Source: Flavobacterium paronense (GTDB taxonomy: Bacteria; Bacteroidota; Bacteroidia; Flavobacteriales; Flavobacteriaceae). Taken from it: a DNA stretch of 64,000 bases. This document shows, in pieces, positions 40,279 through 48,697 of the stretch. The stretch covers positions 1,798,001 to 1,862,000 of the forward strand of contig NZ_JAUFQN010000019.1 in assembly GCF_030409795.1 (NCBI RefSeq). The letters are read 5' to 3'. Under the pieces are notes generated by a model. It saw only the letters and a program-made list of their open reading frames with translations. It was not told the DNA's origin and did not search any database. Position numbers and translations under genes: made by a program. The first letter of the stretch is position 1. Each line of letters begins with the position of its first letter.

Positions 40279-41810
40279 AATTCATTTATATTTTTCAAAT
40301 AATAATCGGCTTGTTCTAATAGTGCTGTCTTGGTTTCCGGTTTCATTTTTCGCCAAACATTGTACATCATTCCAATTCTTGGATTTTTGCTTAATTTATC
40401 TTCATTTCTGTCATAAAAATTCCAATACAAACTATTGAATGGACAAGCTTTTTCTCCGGTTTTCAAGTCTTTTTTATAAAAACAACTGCCACAATAATTA
40501 CTCATTTTATCAATGTAAGCCGCAGAACTTACATACGGTTTTGTACCTACAATGCCACCATCGGCAAACTGGCTCATGCCTCGAGTATTCGTGATTTCAA
40601 CCCATTCAATGGCATCAATGTAAATTCCTAAATACCATTCATCTAATTCGTCAGGATGAATTCCGGCTAAAAGCGCAAAATTTCCTGTTATCATCAACCG
40701 CTGAATATGATGTGCATAAGCATATTGCAACGATTGGGAAATAGCATCTTTCAAACAATTCATCTTTGTTTTCCCTGTCCAAAACCAATCTGGCAATTTC
40801 TCTTGATTATTGAAAAAATTCATAGTAGCATATTCAGGCATCTTGAGACAATAAATCCCACGCATGTATTCGCGCCAACCAATTATCTGACGAACAAAAC
40901 CTTCCAATTGATTGTACTCAATTTCGTTAGGTCTTTTTTTCCATTCTTGTATAGCCTTTTCAATAACTTCTTGTGGTGAAATCATTTTTACATTCATAGA
41001 AAATGAAATCCGGGAATGGTATAATGACCATTCATTTGGAGACATCGCGTCTTGATAACTTCCAAATAATGGCAAGCATTGTTCAAGAAAAAAATCTAAT
41101 AATTCTAGAGATTGTTTTCGGTTAATGGGCCAAACAAAATTGGCAGCATCAATAGATCCGATTGTTTTTATATTCGTTTTCTGTATCTGATTAAAAATTT
41201 CAGTAACATCATTATTAAAAACTAATGGTAACGTTGGTTTGTGATTTTTAGGTAACTTTTTTCGATTATCGCCATCGTAATTCCATTGACCTGTTGCGGG
41301 TTTATCGCCCTCCATCAGCACATTATGCTTTTTTCGAAGCATGCGATAAAAACTTTCCATCAAAAAGGTTTTCTTACCTTCAAAGAAATTTCCAAGTTCG
41401 TTTCGAGTGGTGAAAAAATGCTCCGAATCGACAACTGAATTTGAGATTGTGATTGATTTACAGAGATTTTTTAAAATAATATCAACTCTATATTCATCTG
41501 GAAGTTGATATTCAAAGCAAGTAAAGTTGTGTTTTGAAATTAGATTTTGAATATTTTTTTCAAATGATTGTAGGTTGTCATTGTCATTTAATTTGATATA
41601 AATCACTTGATGCCCTTTCGATTTTAATTCCAAATAAAAAGCTTGCATCGCTTCAAAAAAACCAACTACTTTCTGAATGTGATGCGTGGCATAATCGGTT
41701 TCAGTTCTGACTTCCATCATTACATAAGTAACCGAATCATCAATGGTATCAAACCAAGAATGATTACTGTTAAGTTGATCTCCGAGAATTAACCGTATAG
41801 TTTTAAACAT
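40275..41810 (-). CDS. Iron-sulfur bacterial cryptochrome/(6-4) photolyase (PhrB-like)
   Basis: A 511-residue member of the deoxyribodipyrimidine photolyase-related group. It starts TIRLILGDQLNSNHSWF and has the Cys pattern C352, C440, C443 and C456 (CGSC, KACPF), which matches with a constant offset of two the four [4Fe-4S] ligands I recall for Agrobacterium PhrB (350, 438, 441, 454). PhrB repairs (6-4) photoproducts with FAD and a lumazine antenna. QLPDEYRVD, HHIQRLMITGNFALL and FADGGIVGTKPYVSSA are further family blocks. It is separated from the DUF2256 gene by 62 bases containing a large palindrome, the only sizeable gap in the operon. Confidence 0.93.
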   Translation of the reverse strand: MFKTIRLILGDQLNSNHSWFDTIDDSVTYVMMEVRTETDYATHHIQKVVGFFEAMQAFYLELKSKGHQVIYIKLNDNDNLQSFEKNIQNLISKHNFTCFEYQLPDEYRVDIILKNLCKSITISNSVVDSEHFFTTRNELGNFFEGKKTFLMESFYRMLRKKHNVLMEGDKPATGQWNYDGDNRKKLPKNHKPTLPLVFNNDVTEIFNQIQKTNIKTIGSIDAANFVWPINRKQSLELLDFFLEQCLPLFGSYQDAMSPNEWSLYHSRISFSMNVKMISPQEVIEKAIQEWKKRPNEIEYNQLEGFVRQIIGWREYMRGIYCLKMPEYATMNFFNNQEKLPDWFWTGKTKMNCLKDAISQSLQYAYAHHIQRLMITGNFALLAGIHPDELDEWYLGIYIDAIEWVEITNTRGMSQFADGGIVGTKPYVSSAAYIDKMSNYCGSCFYKKDLKTGEKACPFNSLYWNFYDRNEDKLSKNPRIGMMYNVWRKMKPETKTALLEQADYYLKNINEL

Positions 41811-41825
41811 ATTCTATTTTTATTT

Positions 41826-41873
41826 GCCACTAATTCACAGATTTTGATGACTATTAATCTGAGAATCTGTGGC
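41826..41873. repeat. Imperfect 18-bp palindrome inside the photolyase operon
   Basis: GCCACTAATTCACAGATT (41826-41843) and AATCTGAGAATCTGTGGC (41856-41873) are reverse complements at 15 of 18 positions. The right arm touches the DUF2256 stop codon. It looks like a dispersed flavobacterial palindromic unit and could act as an attenuator or mRNA-processing hairpin between the upper and lower part of the operon. Confidence 0.6.
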
Positions 41874-42016
41874 TATTTAATTTTATTCATTCTGCATTTA
41901 TCACTACAATATTTGACTTCGTCCCAAACTTTCTCCCATTTCTTACGCCAGGAAAAAGGTCGGTTACAAACCACGCAAATTTTGCTGGGTAAGTTTTGTT
42001 TTTTAACTCCGTTCAT
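41873..42016 (-). CDS. DUF2256 mini-protein (zinc-ribbon-like)
   Basis: A 47-codon gene, too short for usual ORF cutoffs. The product has two CxxC/CxxxC pairs ([10 protein letters not shown] and KYCSDKC), separated by [13 protein letters not shown], the DUF2256 signature, a likely zinc-binding module. DUF2256 genes are typically found by cryptochrome/photolyase genes, as here. It overlaps the stop of the DUF2071 gene by 14 bases, indicating translation coupling. It is followed by the palindrome and the PhrB-like gene. Function unknown; a DNA- or RNA-binding or metal-storage role is conjecture. Confidence 0.88.
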   Translation of the reverse strand: MNGVKKQNLPSKICVVCNRPFSWRKKWEKVWDEVKYCSDKCRMNKIK

Positions 42017-42737
42017 TATTGGTATATATTTTTTTCCGTTTCCATTCAATGGCTACTGAAGAACCTTCGGCTATAAAAACAGCAGTTGGTTTTGTTTCGT
42101 TTAAAACAGAAAAATCGTTGCTATACATCGCTTTAAAATCGCATGCAATTTCATAATCTACAACTTCATGAATCTTCCAACTGGGATGATGCAAGCGATA
42201 TTCTTCAGTGGTTTGCTCATTAATTTTGGTGTAGCCATAATAATGTTCGTAGATAAACTTTTCCAGTGAATCCTTTTTCATTTGATGAGATGACATCCTG
42301 TTTTCGACATAAATGCTATTCCACTTTTTTTGGACCAACCATTCAAATTTTATTTTTTGGTTGATGGAATCTTTGACAATGCTGTGTTTAGTGGGAACAA
42401 CGGTGTAATGTTCTTTGTATAATTTGTTAGCTATCCAAGCCACTATCTTATAAGGAATAGTTTCGTTGATAAAAACCACGCCTCGCTTTACTAAATCTGA
42501 TTCAGTTCGAGTAACGTAAAATCGCAGGTTAATTTCCTCGAAGGTTCCCAATTTTGGAATGGACACATTGAATAGTTTCGTTTTTTTAAACATAAAACCA
42601 ACTAGACTAATGTAAGCTTTACCTTCAAACAAATCAAGTTCAACTCCTTTGGGTAAATAAGGCATCAAAATTTCCGGGGCAATTTCATAATTAACCATGA
42701 TGATGTTTTCCCAGTTGGCTTTTAAAAATATATTCAT
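42003..42737 (-). CDS. DUF2071 (YqjF-like) protein
   Basis: A 244-residue protein starting [18 protein letters not shown], followed by [37 protein letters not shown] and [11 protein letters not shown], which are the DUF2071 signature blocks. Members resemble acetoacetate decarboxylase-like beta barrels; no Lys-based catalytic motif can be assigned. The start overlaps the upstream photolyase by 4 bases (ATGA). DUF2071 genes frequently sit in photolyase clusters, so a role tied to flavin, folate or light-stress chemistry is inferred by location only. Confidence 0.83.
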   Translation of the reverse strand: MNIFLKANWENIIMVNYEIAPEILMPYLPKGVELDLFEGKAYISLVGFMFKKTKLFNVSIPKLGTFEEINLRFYVTRTESDLVKRGVVFINETIPYKIVAWIANKLYKEHYTVVPTKHSIVKDSINQKIKFEWLVQKKWNSIYVENRMSSHQMKKDSLEKFIYEHYYGYTKINEQTTEEYRLHHPSWKIHEVVDYEIACDFKAMYSNDFSVLNETKPTAVFIAEGSSVAIEWKRKKIYTNNERS

Positions 42738-44239
42738 TTGGATTTATTTTTTTGCTGTTTACTTCTCGAAACTGCCTTTGAGCTATTGACATGTTTTTTT
42801 AAAATGCGTTTTCCTTCTTCTTTTACATCTTCCTTCATTCGGAAACTCCAAACAATATCACTAGCAAATTTTCGGGTTGCATCAATATCAACAATCGGAA
42901 ATGGATAATCTTTACCTATTTCGCAATTATAAAATTGTTGTTCAATAGCATTCATTTTCCTGGGTTCGTGAATTAATTCTATCGGAATTTCAGCCAATTC
43001 GGGCAACCATTGTTTAATAAAAATTCCGTCTGAATCGTGTTCTTCTGAGTTCTTTATTGGATTGTAAATTCTGATGGTATTAATTCCGGTTGTTCCGGAT
43101 TGCATTTGCAATTGTGGATAATGAATTCCGGGTTCATAATCTAAAAACTGTCGTGCTAAAAAATGTAATTCGCGCCAATCTTGCCACAAATTGAAAGTAA
43201 AAAATGAAACTACCATAGCGCGCATTCGGAAATTTAAATAACCTGTTGCTACAACACATCGCATGCATGCATCAACAATTGGAACTCCGGTTTTGCCTTC
43301 CTGCCAAGCTTTTATATATATTTCATTTTTGGGTTTTACCAATGAATCGTATGCTTTGTTGATGTTTTCAAATTCCATTCGGCATTCATCTTCAAATTTT
43401 TGGATGAAATGACAATGCCAGTGTAAACGAGAAACAAAATTGAGCATTGCTCTTTTATTGGATGAACTTTCATAAAACTGATTGGTATATTGATACACCA
43501 TTCGCATGCTGATATTACCATAAGTTAAATAGGGTGATAATCTGCTACAACCTTTTCTGCTCAAATTGGGTTTCGAAATGTGCTTGCTGTAATTAACATG
43601 ACGCTCTTTTACAAAACTATCTAAATACCGCCAAGCCCAATATTCGCCACCTTGCTGGAAATTTTTATGGCGAGTTGTAATTTCTTTTGGAAGTTCATTT
43701 CCTTTTAATTTTTTGTAAAAATCAGCTTCCAAAGTTTCGATTTTTAGCTCATTTAAATTGATTGCTTTGGGTTCAGCCCGCATGACATTTTCCCAACGTT
43801 TATCCCAATCTTTTCTAGATATTAATTTACGGATAACTCCATGCATTTGAGATTGTTTCCAAAAAATAGCATTTTCATCAAAAAAAGATTGCATGGCAAT
43901 ATCTCTGTCAAAAGTGACTTTGTTGCCAATTTCTTGATGAGAAAAAACTGTTTTCACATCATAAATAGTTAGTAATTCTGTAAAAACAGAAGGCACTTCA
44001 TTGTAAAAAAAATAAATTTCGCAATCAACTGATTTCAGTTTGGCTTGCATTTCTTGTAATGATTCATAGATAAACCGCCAATGACGAACATCCGAATCAT
44101 CGTAAGCCATTACTGATGGCTCAAAAAAGTATACTAAAAGAATTGGAATATTTTCTTGCTGTGCCATAAAAAGTGGTTCGTGATCTGTAAAACGTAAATC
44201 ACGTTTGAACCAAACAATATTGACAGCTTTTTTAATCAA
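42734..44239 (-). CDS. Divergent class I-like photolyase/cryptochrome
   Basis: A 501-residue PHR-domain protein: [18 protein letters not shown] at the N-terminus, and [26 protein letters not shown] in the FAD-binding half. [25 protein letters not shown] matches the class I helix that carries the tryptophans of the electron chain. In place of the usual NNGGWQW stretch it has IHYPQLQMQ (about residue 370), so the Asn that normally contacts FAD N5 seems replaced; see findings. It is closest to Bacteroidota proteins called FAD-binding or cryptochrome/deoxyribodipyrimidine photolyase family. It overlaps the flavin reductase by 8 bases. Confidence 0.87.
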   Translation of the reverse strand: MIKKAVNIVWFKRDLRFTDHEPLFMAQQENIPILLVYFFEPSVMAYDDSDVRHWRFIYESLQEMQAKLKSVDCEIYFFYNEVPSVFTELLTIYDVKTVFSHQEIGNKVTFDRDIAMQSFFDENAIFWKQSQMHGVIRKLISRKDWDKRWENVMRAEPKAINLNELKIETLEADFYKKLKGNELPKEITTRHKNFQQGGEYWAWRYLDSFVKERHVNYSKHISKPNLSRKGCSRLSPYLTYGNISMRMVYQYTNQFYESSSNKRAMLNFVSRLHWHCHFIQKFEDECRMEFENINKAYDSLVKPKNEIYIKAWQEGKTGVPIVDACMRCVVATGYLNFRMRAMVVSFFTFNLWQDWRELHFLARQFLDYEPGIHYPQLQMQSGTTGINTIRIYNPIKNSEEHDSDGIFIKQWLPELAEIPIELIHEPRKMNAIEQQFYNCEIGKDYPFPIVDIDATRKFASDIVWSFRMKEDVKEEGKRILKKHVNSSKAVSRSKQQKNKSK

Positions 44240-44885
44240 TTTTAAGTAATGATGTAATTTTTTTATCGGGTTTTGCGTAACTTAATCGGTCTAATTGGAC
44301 TGTTTTGTGATAACTATCCAACCCTGAACAAGTGATGGTATTTGCTTTTTCTAAATCGACAAAACCATCTTTATGTAAACAATTTTCAGGTATGTAAATT
44401 TGAATTATTTCGCCAATAATCAAAATGGTATTATTGATAGAAATGTCTATTTTCTCTTTAAATTCGATGCCCAACTGAATTGCAGATTCGGTTACAAAAG
44501 GTGCAAAAAAGTTATTCTTGTATTCGGCTTTCAATCCAGTAGCATCAAATTCAGATATTTCTTTATCGTATCTAGCCGATGTTTGGTGTGCTTGTTTATA
44601 TGTAGACTCGTTTATATGATTTACGGTATAAAAACGAGTATTTAAAATATTTCTCATGGTATCACGCTCTGGTGGACTTGGACGAAAAATCATTCCGATT
44701 AAAGGTGGATTCGCACCAATATGAAAAAATGAACTAAAAATACCCAAATTAGTTTTTCCTTGATTGTCAGAAGTACCAACCAAAGCAACACTTTTGAATC
44801 CACCTAAACTATTTATAAGATGTACTCTAAGTTGTTTTTCTAATTTATCTATTGACGCTGTATTGAAATATATTTTGTTGCTCAT
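44232..44885 (-). CDS. Flavin reductase family protein
   Basis: The 217-residue protein has the FMN-binding split barrel of flavin reductases: [30 protein letters not shown] and [19 protein letters not shown], followed by an [14 protein letters not shown] stretch. The family reduces FMN or FAD with NAD(P)H, or forms part of two-component monooxygenases. Beside three flavin-dependent photolyases and overlapping the first of them by 8 bases, it could supply reduced FAD to keep the photolyases active in the dark. That link is an inference. Confidence 0.86.
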   Translation of the reverse strand: MSNKIYFNTASIDKLEKQLRVHLINSLGGFKSVALVGTSDNQGKTNLGIFSSFFHIGANPPLIGMIFRPSPPERDTMRNILNTRFYTVNHINESTYKQAHQTSARYDKEISEFDATGLKAEYKNNFFAPFVTESAIQLGIEFKEKIDISINNTILIIGEIIQIYIPENCLHKDGFVDLEKANTITCSGLDSYHKTVQLDRLSYAKPDKKITSLLKID

Positions 44886-44898
44886 GTTCCGAATTTTA

Positions 44899-45315
44899 TC
44901 AAAAAATAGTTTCTTTTTTGTGAAGTAAAATCCACTTTTTATCGCTGTTTAGTTTAAAAGTACCGATGTGTTCTTTGTTCCATTCTTGTGGGGCTATTAA
45001 AGAAAGAAAATGAATTCCGTCATCTCCTCTGTAACAATGATATATTTCACCAACGACAGGTTCAAATGAAAATCTGGCACTGTAAACTAATTCGTTCCAC
45101 TCAAATTCTTCAATTAAATTTTGGTACTGAGTTTTGAGTTCGTTGAACTTACTTTCGAATTCTTTATTCACATTAGTTATACCTCTGCTTTTCCAGGAAA
45201 CTAAATCATCAACTCTGATTACGGGTGCACCAACGCTTGAAGCATAAGGCAACAAACTGGCATTATATCCTTCTGTATCAGAATAGACTATATTGTCTGG
45301 TTTTTTATTTTCCAT
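44899..45315 (-). CDS. DUF2452 domain protein
   Basis: A 138-residue soluble protein. ENKKPDNIVYSDTEGYNASLLPYASSVGAPVI is the conserved DUF2452 start, followed by NKEFESKFNELKTQYQ (helix) and SFEPVVGEIYHCYRGDDGIHFLSLI (beta strands). There is no known function. Members cluster with photolyases and TIGR03643. It begins 3 bases after the TIGR03643 stop and lies 13 bases ahead of the flavin reductase gene. Confidence 0.85.
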   Translation of the reverse strand: MENKKPDNIVYSDTEGYNASLLPYASSVGAPVIRVDDLVSWKSRGITNVNKEFESKFNELKTQYQNLIEEFEWNELVYSARFSFEPVVGEIYHCYRGDDGIHFLSLIAPQEWNKEHIGTFKLNSDKKWILLHKKETIF

Positions 45316-45318
45316 GTA

Positions 45319-45621
45319 TTAACGCTTTGAGATTTTATTATTTGAAATGGCTCTTTGTCTGTTACATTTGAATCTATCAATGTCATCTACTCGTTTTGCG
45401 GTGTGCTTTGTTTTACAATTTTCAACACGTTCTCGCCAAAGTTTGTAACTTCTAAATTTCAATTCTTTTTTCATTAACGCTTTGACATCAGCCTCAGATA
45501 AACCAAATTGAAATTTTATAGCATCAAACGGAGTTCGGTCTTCCCAAGCCATTTCTATGATTCTATCGATTTGAATTTCATCAAATACTTTATTTTCAAT
45601 AGTAGCAATAATTGATTTCAA
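45319..45621 (-). CDS. TIGR03643 family protein
   Basis: A 100-residue basic protein with a helix-turn-helix-like core: DEIQIDRIIEMAWEDRTPF, DAIKFQFGLSEADVKALMKKELKFRSYKLWRERV. The conserved phrases AWEDRTPF and LWRERV match the TIGR03643 family. The rest is a lysine/arginine-rich tail. It might bind nucleic acid; no experimental function is known. It is the first gene of the photolyase operon and so could be the regulator or the founding component. Confidence 0.82.
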   Translation of the reverse strand: MKSIIATIENKVFDEIQIDRIIEMAWEDRTPFDAIKFQFGLSEADVKALMKKELKFRSYKLWRERVENCKTKHTAKRVDDIDRFKCNRQRAISNNKISKR

Positions 45622-45657
45622 AATATAATTGTTTAATCTTTATATAAAATTGTTGAA

Positions 45658-45665
45658 CAAAAGTA
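45658..45665 (-). promoter_or_regulatory. -7 box of the photolyase operon
   Basis: On the minus strand TACTTTTG matches TAnnTTTG, 36 bases before the TIGR03643 start. It suggests a single promoter for the nine genes 37536-45621. Confidence 0.4.
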
Positions 45666-45744
45666 ATATTTTTTTCTGTTCCAGAAGTATTAAAAAATAA
45701 AAAAATAAGTTAATTTTCATTAAACTGTGCTTAAATAATATGCT

Positions 45745-45752
45745 TATTTTTG
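45745..45752 (+). promoter_or_regulatory. -7 box of aroB
   Basis: TATTTTTG fits TAnnTTTG and lies 19 bases before the aroB ATG, in the divergent gap with the photolyase operon. Confidence 0.45.
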
Positions 45753-45771
45753 CTCAAAATGTAAATACACT

Positions 45772-46839
45772 ATGGAGTTTATCGAGGCCAACGGTTACCC
45801 TATTTATTTTGGAGAAGATGAATATCAATCACTAAATAAATTTATTGAAGAAAAAAACTATTCCAATATATTCATCTTAACAGATACGAACTCTAACGAA
45901 TATTGTTTGACCAAATTTCTCCCTTTTTTGGCTACTGAAAAAACGATTGAAATTATAGAAATTGAGCCAGGTGAAAGCGAAAAAAACATTACCACTTGCG
46001 TAGAAATTTGGAACATTTTAACAGAACTTGGTGGCGACCGAAAAAGTTTGCTGATTAATATTGGTGGCGGTGTAATTACTGATATTGGTGGATTTGTAGC
46101 TTCCACATTTAAAAGAGGAATTGATTTCATTCACATACCAACAACATTGTTAGCGATGGTTGACGCTTCTGTTGGTGGCAAAAACGGAGTTGATTTGGGC
46201 AACCTAAAAAACCAAATTGGAGTTATCAACGTGCCAAAAATGGTGCTTATTAACACAGAATATTTATCAACTTTACCCCAAAATGAAATGCGATCTGGTT
46301 TCGCTGAAATGGTAAAACATGGTTTAATTCATGATCAAATATATTGGACTCATTTTAGAAATTTACAATCTGCTCAGCATGATTATTTACCACAATTAAT
46401 CCATCGTTCTATTGAAATTAAAAACGAAATTGTGATGCAGGATCCAACAGAGAATGGGATTAGAAAAGCATTGAATTTTGGACATACTTTAGGTCATGCC
46501 ATCGAGAGTTATTTTTTGGAAAACGAAAACAAAAAAACCTTGTTGCATGGAGAAGCTATTGCTGTAGGAATGGTATTGGAAAGTTATATCTCTTGGCAGA
46601 AAGGACTTCTTTCGGCAAAAGAATATTTAGAGATAAAAAATATGATTACTACTGTTTTTGAAACCATAGTTTTTGAAGAAAATGATATACAACCTATACT
46701 CGATTTACTTATTCACGATAAAAAAAATGAATATGGTAAAATACAATTTGCATTACTTGACGGAATTGGAAATATAAAAATCAATCAAGAGATTGAAAAT
46801 GAATTAATTATAAAATCTTTTGCCGATTATAAAAGTTAA
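45772..46839 (+). CDS. aroB: 3-Dehydroquinate synthase
   Basis: The 355-residue enzyme converts DAHP to 3-dehydroquinate, the second step of the shikimate pathway, using NAD and zinc. NAD and substrate motifs: NIGGGVITDIGGFVASTFKRG, IPTTLLAMVDASVGGKNGVD. Zinc ligands: E in SGFAEMVKHG, H in FGHTLGHAIES and H in LHGEAIAVGM. Full length, cytoplasmic. It lies upstream of a short ORF and the arginine decarboxylase gene, with a 57-base gap. Confidence 0.96.
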   Translation: MEFIEANGYPIYFGEDEYQSLNKFIEEKNYSNIFILTDTNSNEYCLTKFLPFLATEKTIEIIEIEPGESEKNITTCVEIWNILTELGGDRKSLLINIGGGVITDIGGFVASTFKRGIDFIHIPTTLLAMVDASVGGKNGVDLGNLKNQIGVINVPKMVLINTEYLSTLPQNEMRSGFAEMVKHGLIHDQIYWTHFRNLQSAQHDYLPQLIHRSIEIKNEIVMQDPTENGIRKALNFGHTLGHAIESYFLENENKKTLLHGEAIAVGMVLESYISWQKGLLSAKEYLEIKNMITTVFETIVFEENDIQPILDLLIHDKKNEYGKIQFALLDGIGNIKINQEIENELIIKSFADYKS

Positions 46840-46883
46840 CATAATTTTATTCCAAGTAGTTGCATTTCGAATATATTATTTTT

Positions 46884-46891
46884 TACATTTG
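46884..46891 (+). promoter_or_regulatory. -7 box before the small ORF and speA
   Basis: TACATTTG fits TAnnTTTG and ends 5 bases before the ATG at 46897, so the short ORF would begin at or beside the mRNA 5' end. The same promoter would drive speA with an about 235-base leader. Confidence 0.45.
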
Positions 46892-46896
46892 CCCTA

Positions 46897-47076
46897 ATGA
46901 AAAAAAGTGTCAACACTTCTGTTTACAGCATTTATAGTCAAGAAACTAACCTAAACTTCTTCACTGCTTCTAATCATTTTTACATACTCAAAAATGATTT
47001 GATGGCTTTGTGTTCGCCAATCACTTTTTTATTTCAAGAAAAACTTCCTATTATTTATGCCAATATTAGAGTTTGA
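46897..47076 (+). CDS. Small ORF upstream of arginine decarboxylase (59 codons), uncertain
   Basis: ATG to TGA, 59 residues, in the 293-base gap between aroB and speA. The product (MKKSVNTSVYSIYSQETNLNF...) has no signal peptide and no recognised domain; codon use resembles the surroundings. The promoter box right before its ATG and the 55 bases from its stop to speA suit a leader peptide or upstream ORF that controls speA, but it may be non-coding leader sequence. No Arg-rich run that would suggest classic attenuation is seen. I keep it as a candidate gene at low certainty. Confidence 0.35.
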   Translation: MKKSVNTSVYSIYSQETNLNFFTASNHFYILKNDLMALCSPITFLFQEKLPIIYANIRV

Positions 47077-47131
47077 ATTCCATATTATTTTGTTTTATAA
47101 AATAATTTAATCTCTAATTTTCTACTGCCAA

Positions 47132-48535
47132 ATGAATACTAAATATTTCGATTTAATCAACCAAACGTTCTACTTTCCTCAAGAAGAGTTTACTTTAAAC
47201 AAAGAAAATCAGCTACAATTTCACCATATCGATTTGATGAAATTAGTAGAACAATATGGTACGCCTCTAAAATTCACTTATTTACCGCAAATTTCCAACA
47301 ACATCAATAAAGCTAAAAGTTGGTTCAGAAAAGCGATGGAAAAAAATAAGTATGAAGCCAAGTATTATTATTGCTATTGTACTAAAAGTTCCCATTTTAG
47401 TTTTATAATGAATGAAGCTTTTAAAAACAATATTCATATCGAAACGTCTTCGGCATATGATATAAACATTGTAGAAAATTTAATTGGTCAAGGTAAAATA
47501 ACCAAAAGCACATATATAATTTGCAACGGCTTCAAAAGAGAACAATATATAGAAAACATTGCCCGATTAATTAACAACGGCTTCAATAAAACGGTTCCAA
47601 TTATTGATAATTATGAAGAATTAGATTTGTTGCAGGAAGCTATTGATGGCAAATTCAAAATAGGAATACGTATTGCAGCTGAAGAAGAACCAAAATTTGA
47701 GTTCTACACCTCTCGTCTTGGAATTGGCTACAAAGACATTGTTCCTTTTTACAGAAAACAAATTCAAGAAAATAAGCAAGTTGAGTTAAAAATGCTCCAT
47801 TTCTTTATCAACACCGGAATCAATGATACTGCATATTATTGGAATGAATTGGTTAAATGTATCAAAGTATATGTAGCACTAAAAAAAGAATGTACAACTT
47901 TGGATAGCTTGAATATTGGTGGTGGTTTTCCAATCAAAAATTCCTTAGCATTTGAATTTGATTACCAATATATGATTGACGAAATCGTGAATCAAATCAA
48001 AATCTCTTGTGATGAAGCAGAAATTGATGTTCCTCATATTTTTACCGAATTTGGTTCTTTTACTGTAGGCGAATCTGGTGGCGCTATTTATCAGATTTTA
48101 TATCAAAAGAAACAAAACGACAGAGAGAATTGGAACATGATTGACAGTTCATTTATCACCACTTTACCCGACACTTGGGCAATTAACAAGCGTTTTGTGA
48201 TGCTGGCAGTAAATCGTTGGAATGATACATATGAAAGAGTTCTTTTGGGCGGAATGACTTGCGATAGCGATGATTATTACAATTCTGAGCAACACATGAA
48301 TGCTGTGTATTTACCGAAGTACAATAAAGAAAAACCATTATATATTGGCTTTTTCAATACTGGAGCATATCAGGAAACCATTGGTGGTTTTGGTGGATTA
48401 CATCACTGTTTAATTCCACAACCCAAACATATTTTGATTGACCGCGATGAGAATGGAATATTAGCTACTGAAATATTCTCTGAACAACAAAGTTCTGATG
48501 ACGTACTGAAAATATTGGGCTACGATAAAAAGTAG
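47132..48535 (+). CDS. speA: Arginine decarboxylase (biosynthetic, alanine racemase fold)
   Basis: The 467-residue protein is a fold-type III PLP decarboxylase: YYCYCTKSSHFSFI carries the lysine near the N-terminus, LNIGGGFPIKNS is the phosphate-binding glycine loop, and the C-terminal GGMTCDSDDYY contains the active-site Cys-Asp pair from the other subunit. It is shorter than E. coli SpeA (about 658) because the extra insertion domains are missing, as in other Bacteroidota enzymes. The expected product is agmatine, the start of polyamine synthesis. meso-DAP decarboxylase is an alternative but less likely. The DHS-like gene follows 162 bases on. Confidence 0.87.
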   Translation: MNTKYFDLINQTFYFPQEEFTLNKENQLQFHHIDLMKLVEQYGTPLKFTYLPQISNNINKAKSWFRKAMEKNKYEAKYYYCYCTKSSHFSFIMNEAFKNNIHIETSSAYDINIVENLIGQGKITKSTYIICNGFKREQYIENIARLINNGFNKTVPIIDNYEELDLLQEAIDGKFKIGIRIAAEEEPKFEFYTSRLGIGYKDIVPFYRKQIQENKQVELKMLHFFINTGINDTAYYWNELVKCIKVYVALKKECTTLDSLNIGGGFPIKNSLAFEFDYQYMIDEIVNQIKISCDEAEIDVPHIFTEFGSFTVGESGGAIYQILYQKKQNDRENWNMIDSSFITTLPDTWAINKRFVMLAVNRWNDTYERVLLGGMTCDSDDYYNSEQHMNAVYLPKYNKEKPLYIGFFNTGAYQETIGGFGGLHHCLIPQPKHILIDRDENGILATEIFSEQQSSDDVLKILGYDKK

Positions 48536-48591
48536 TTGCTTTTTTCATTGTAAAAATCGTGTTCATGAAATAAAAAATGTAAAAAAAATAG

Positions 48592-48623
48592 TTTGTAATT
48601 ATAAAAAAAATAGGCTTTCTTTG
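48592..48623 (+). promoter_or_regulatory. Promoter of the DHS-like gene
   Basis: TTTG at 48592-48595, a 20-base spacer, and TTTCTTTG at 48616-48623 (one mismatch to TAnnTTTG). The leader to the ATG at 48698 is about 70 bases. Confidence 0.45.
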
Positions 48624-48697
48624 AACCACAAACTATAAGTAAAATCGTAAGCGCGGCAAATTGTTGAATCGCAACAGAATAAAACAAGAAACTTAAA

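Noticed and set aside
44400..44645. 81-codon plus-strand frame inside the flavin reductase gene
   Set aside because: It is an antisense frame of a well-supported gene and has no recognised domain.
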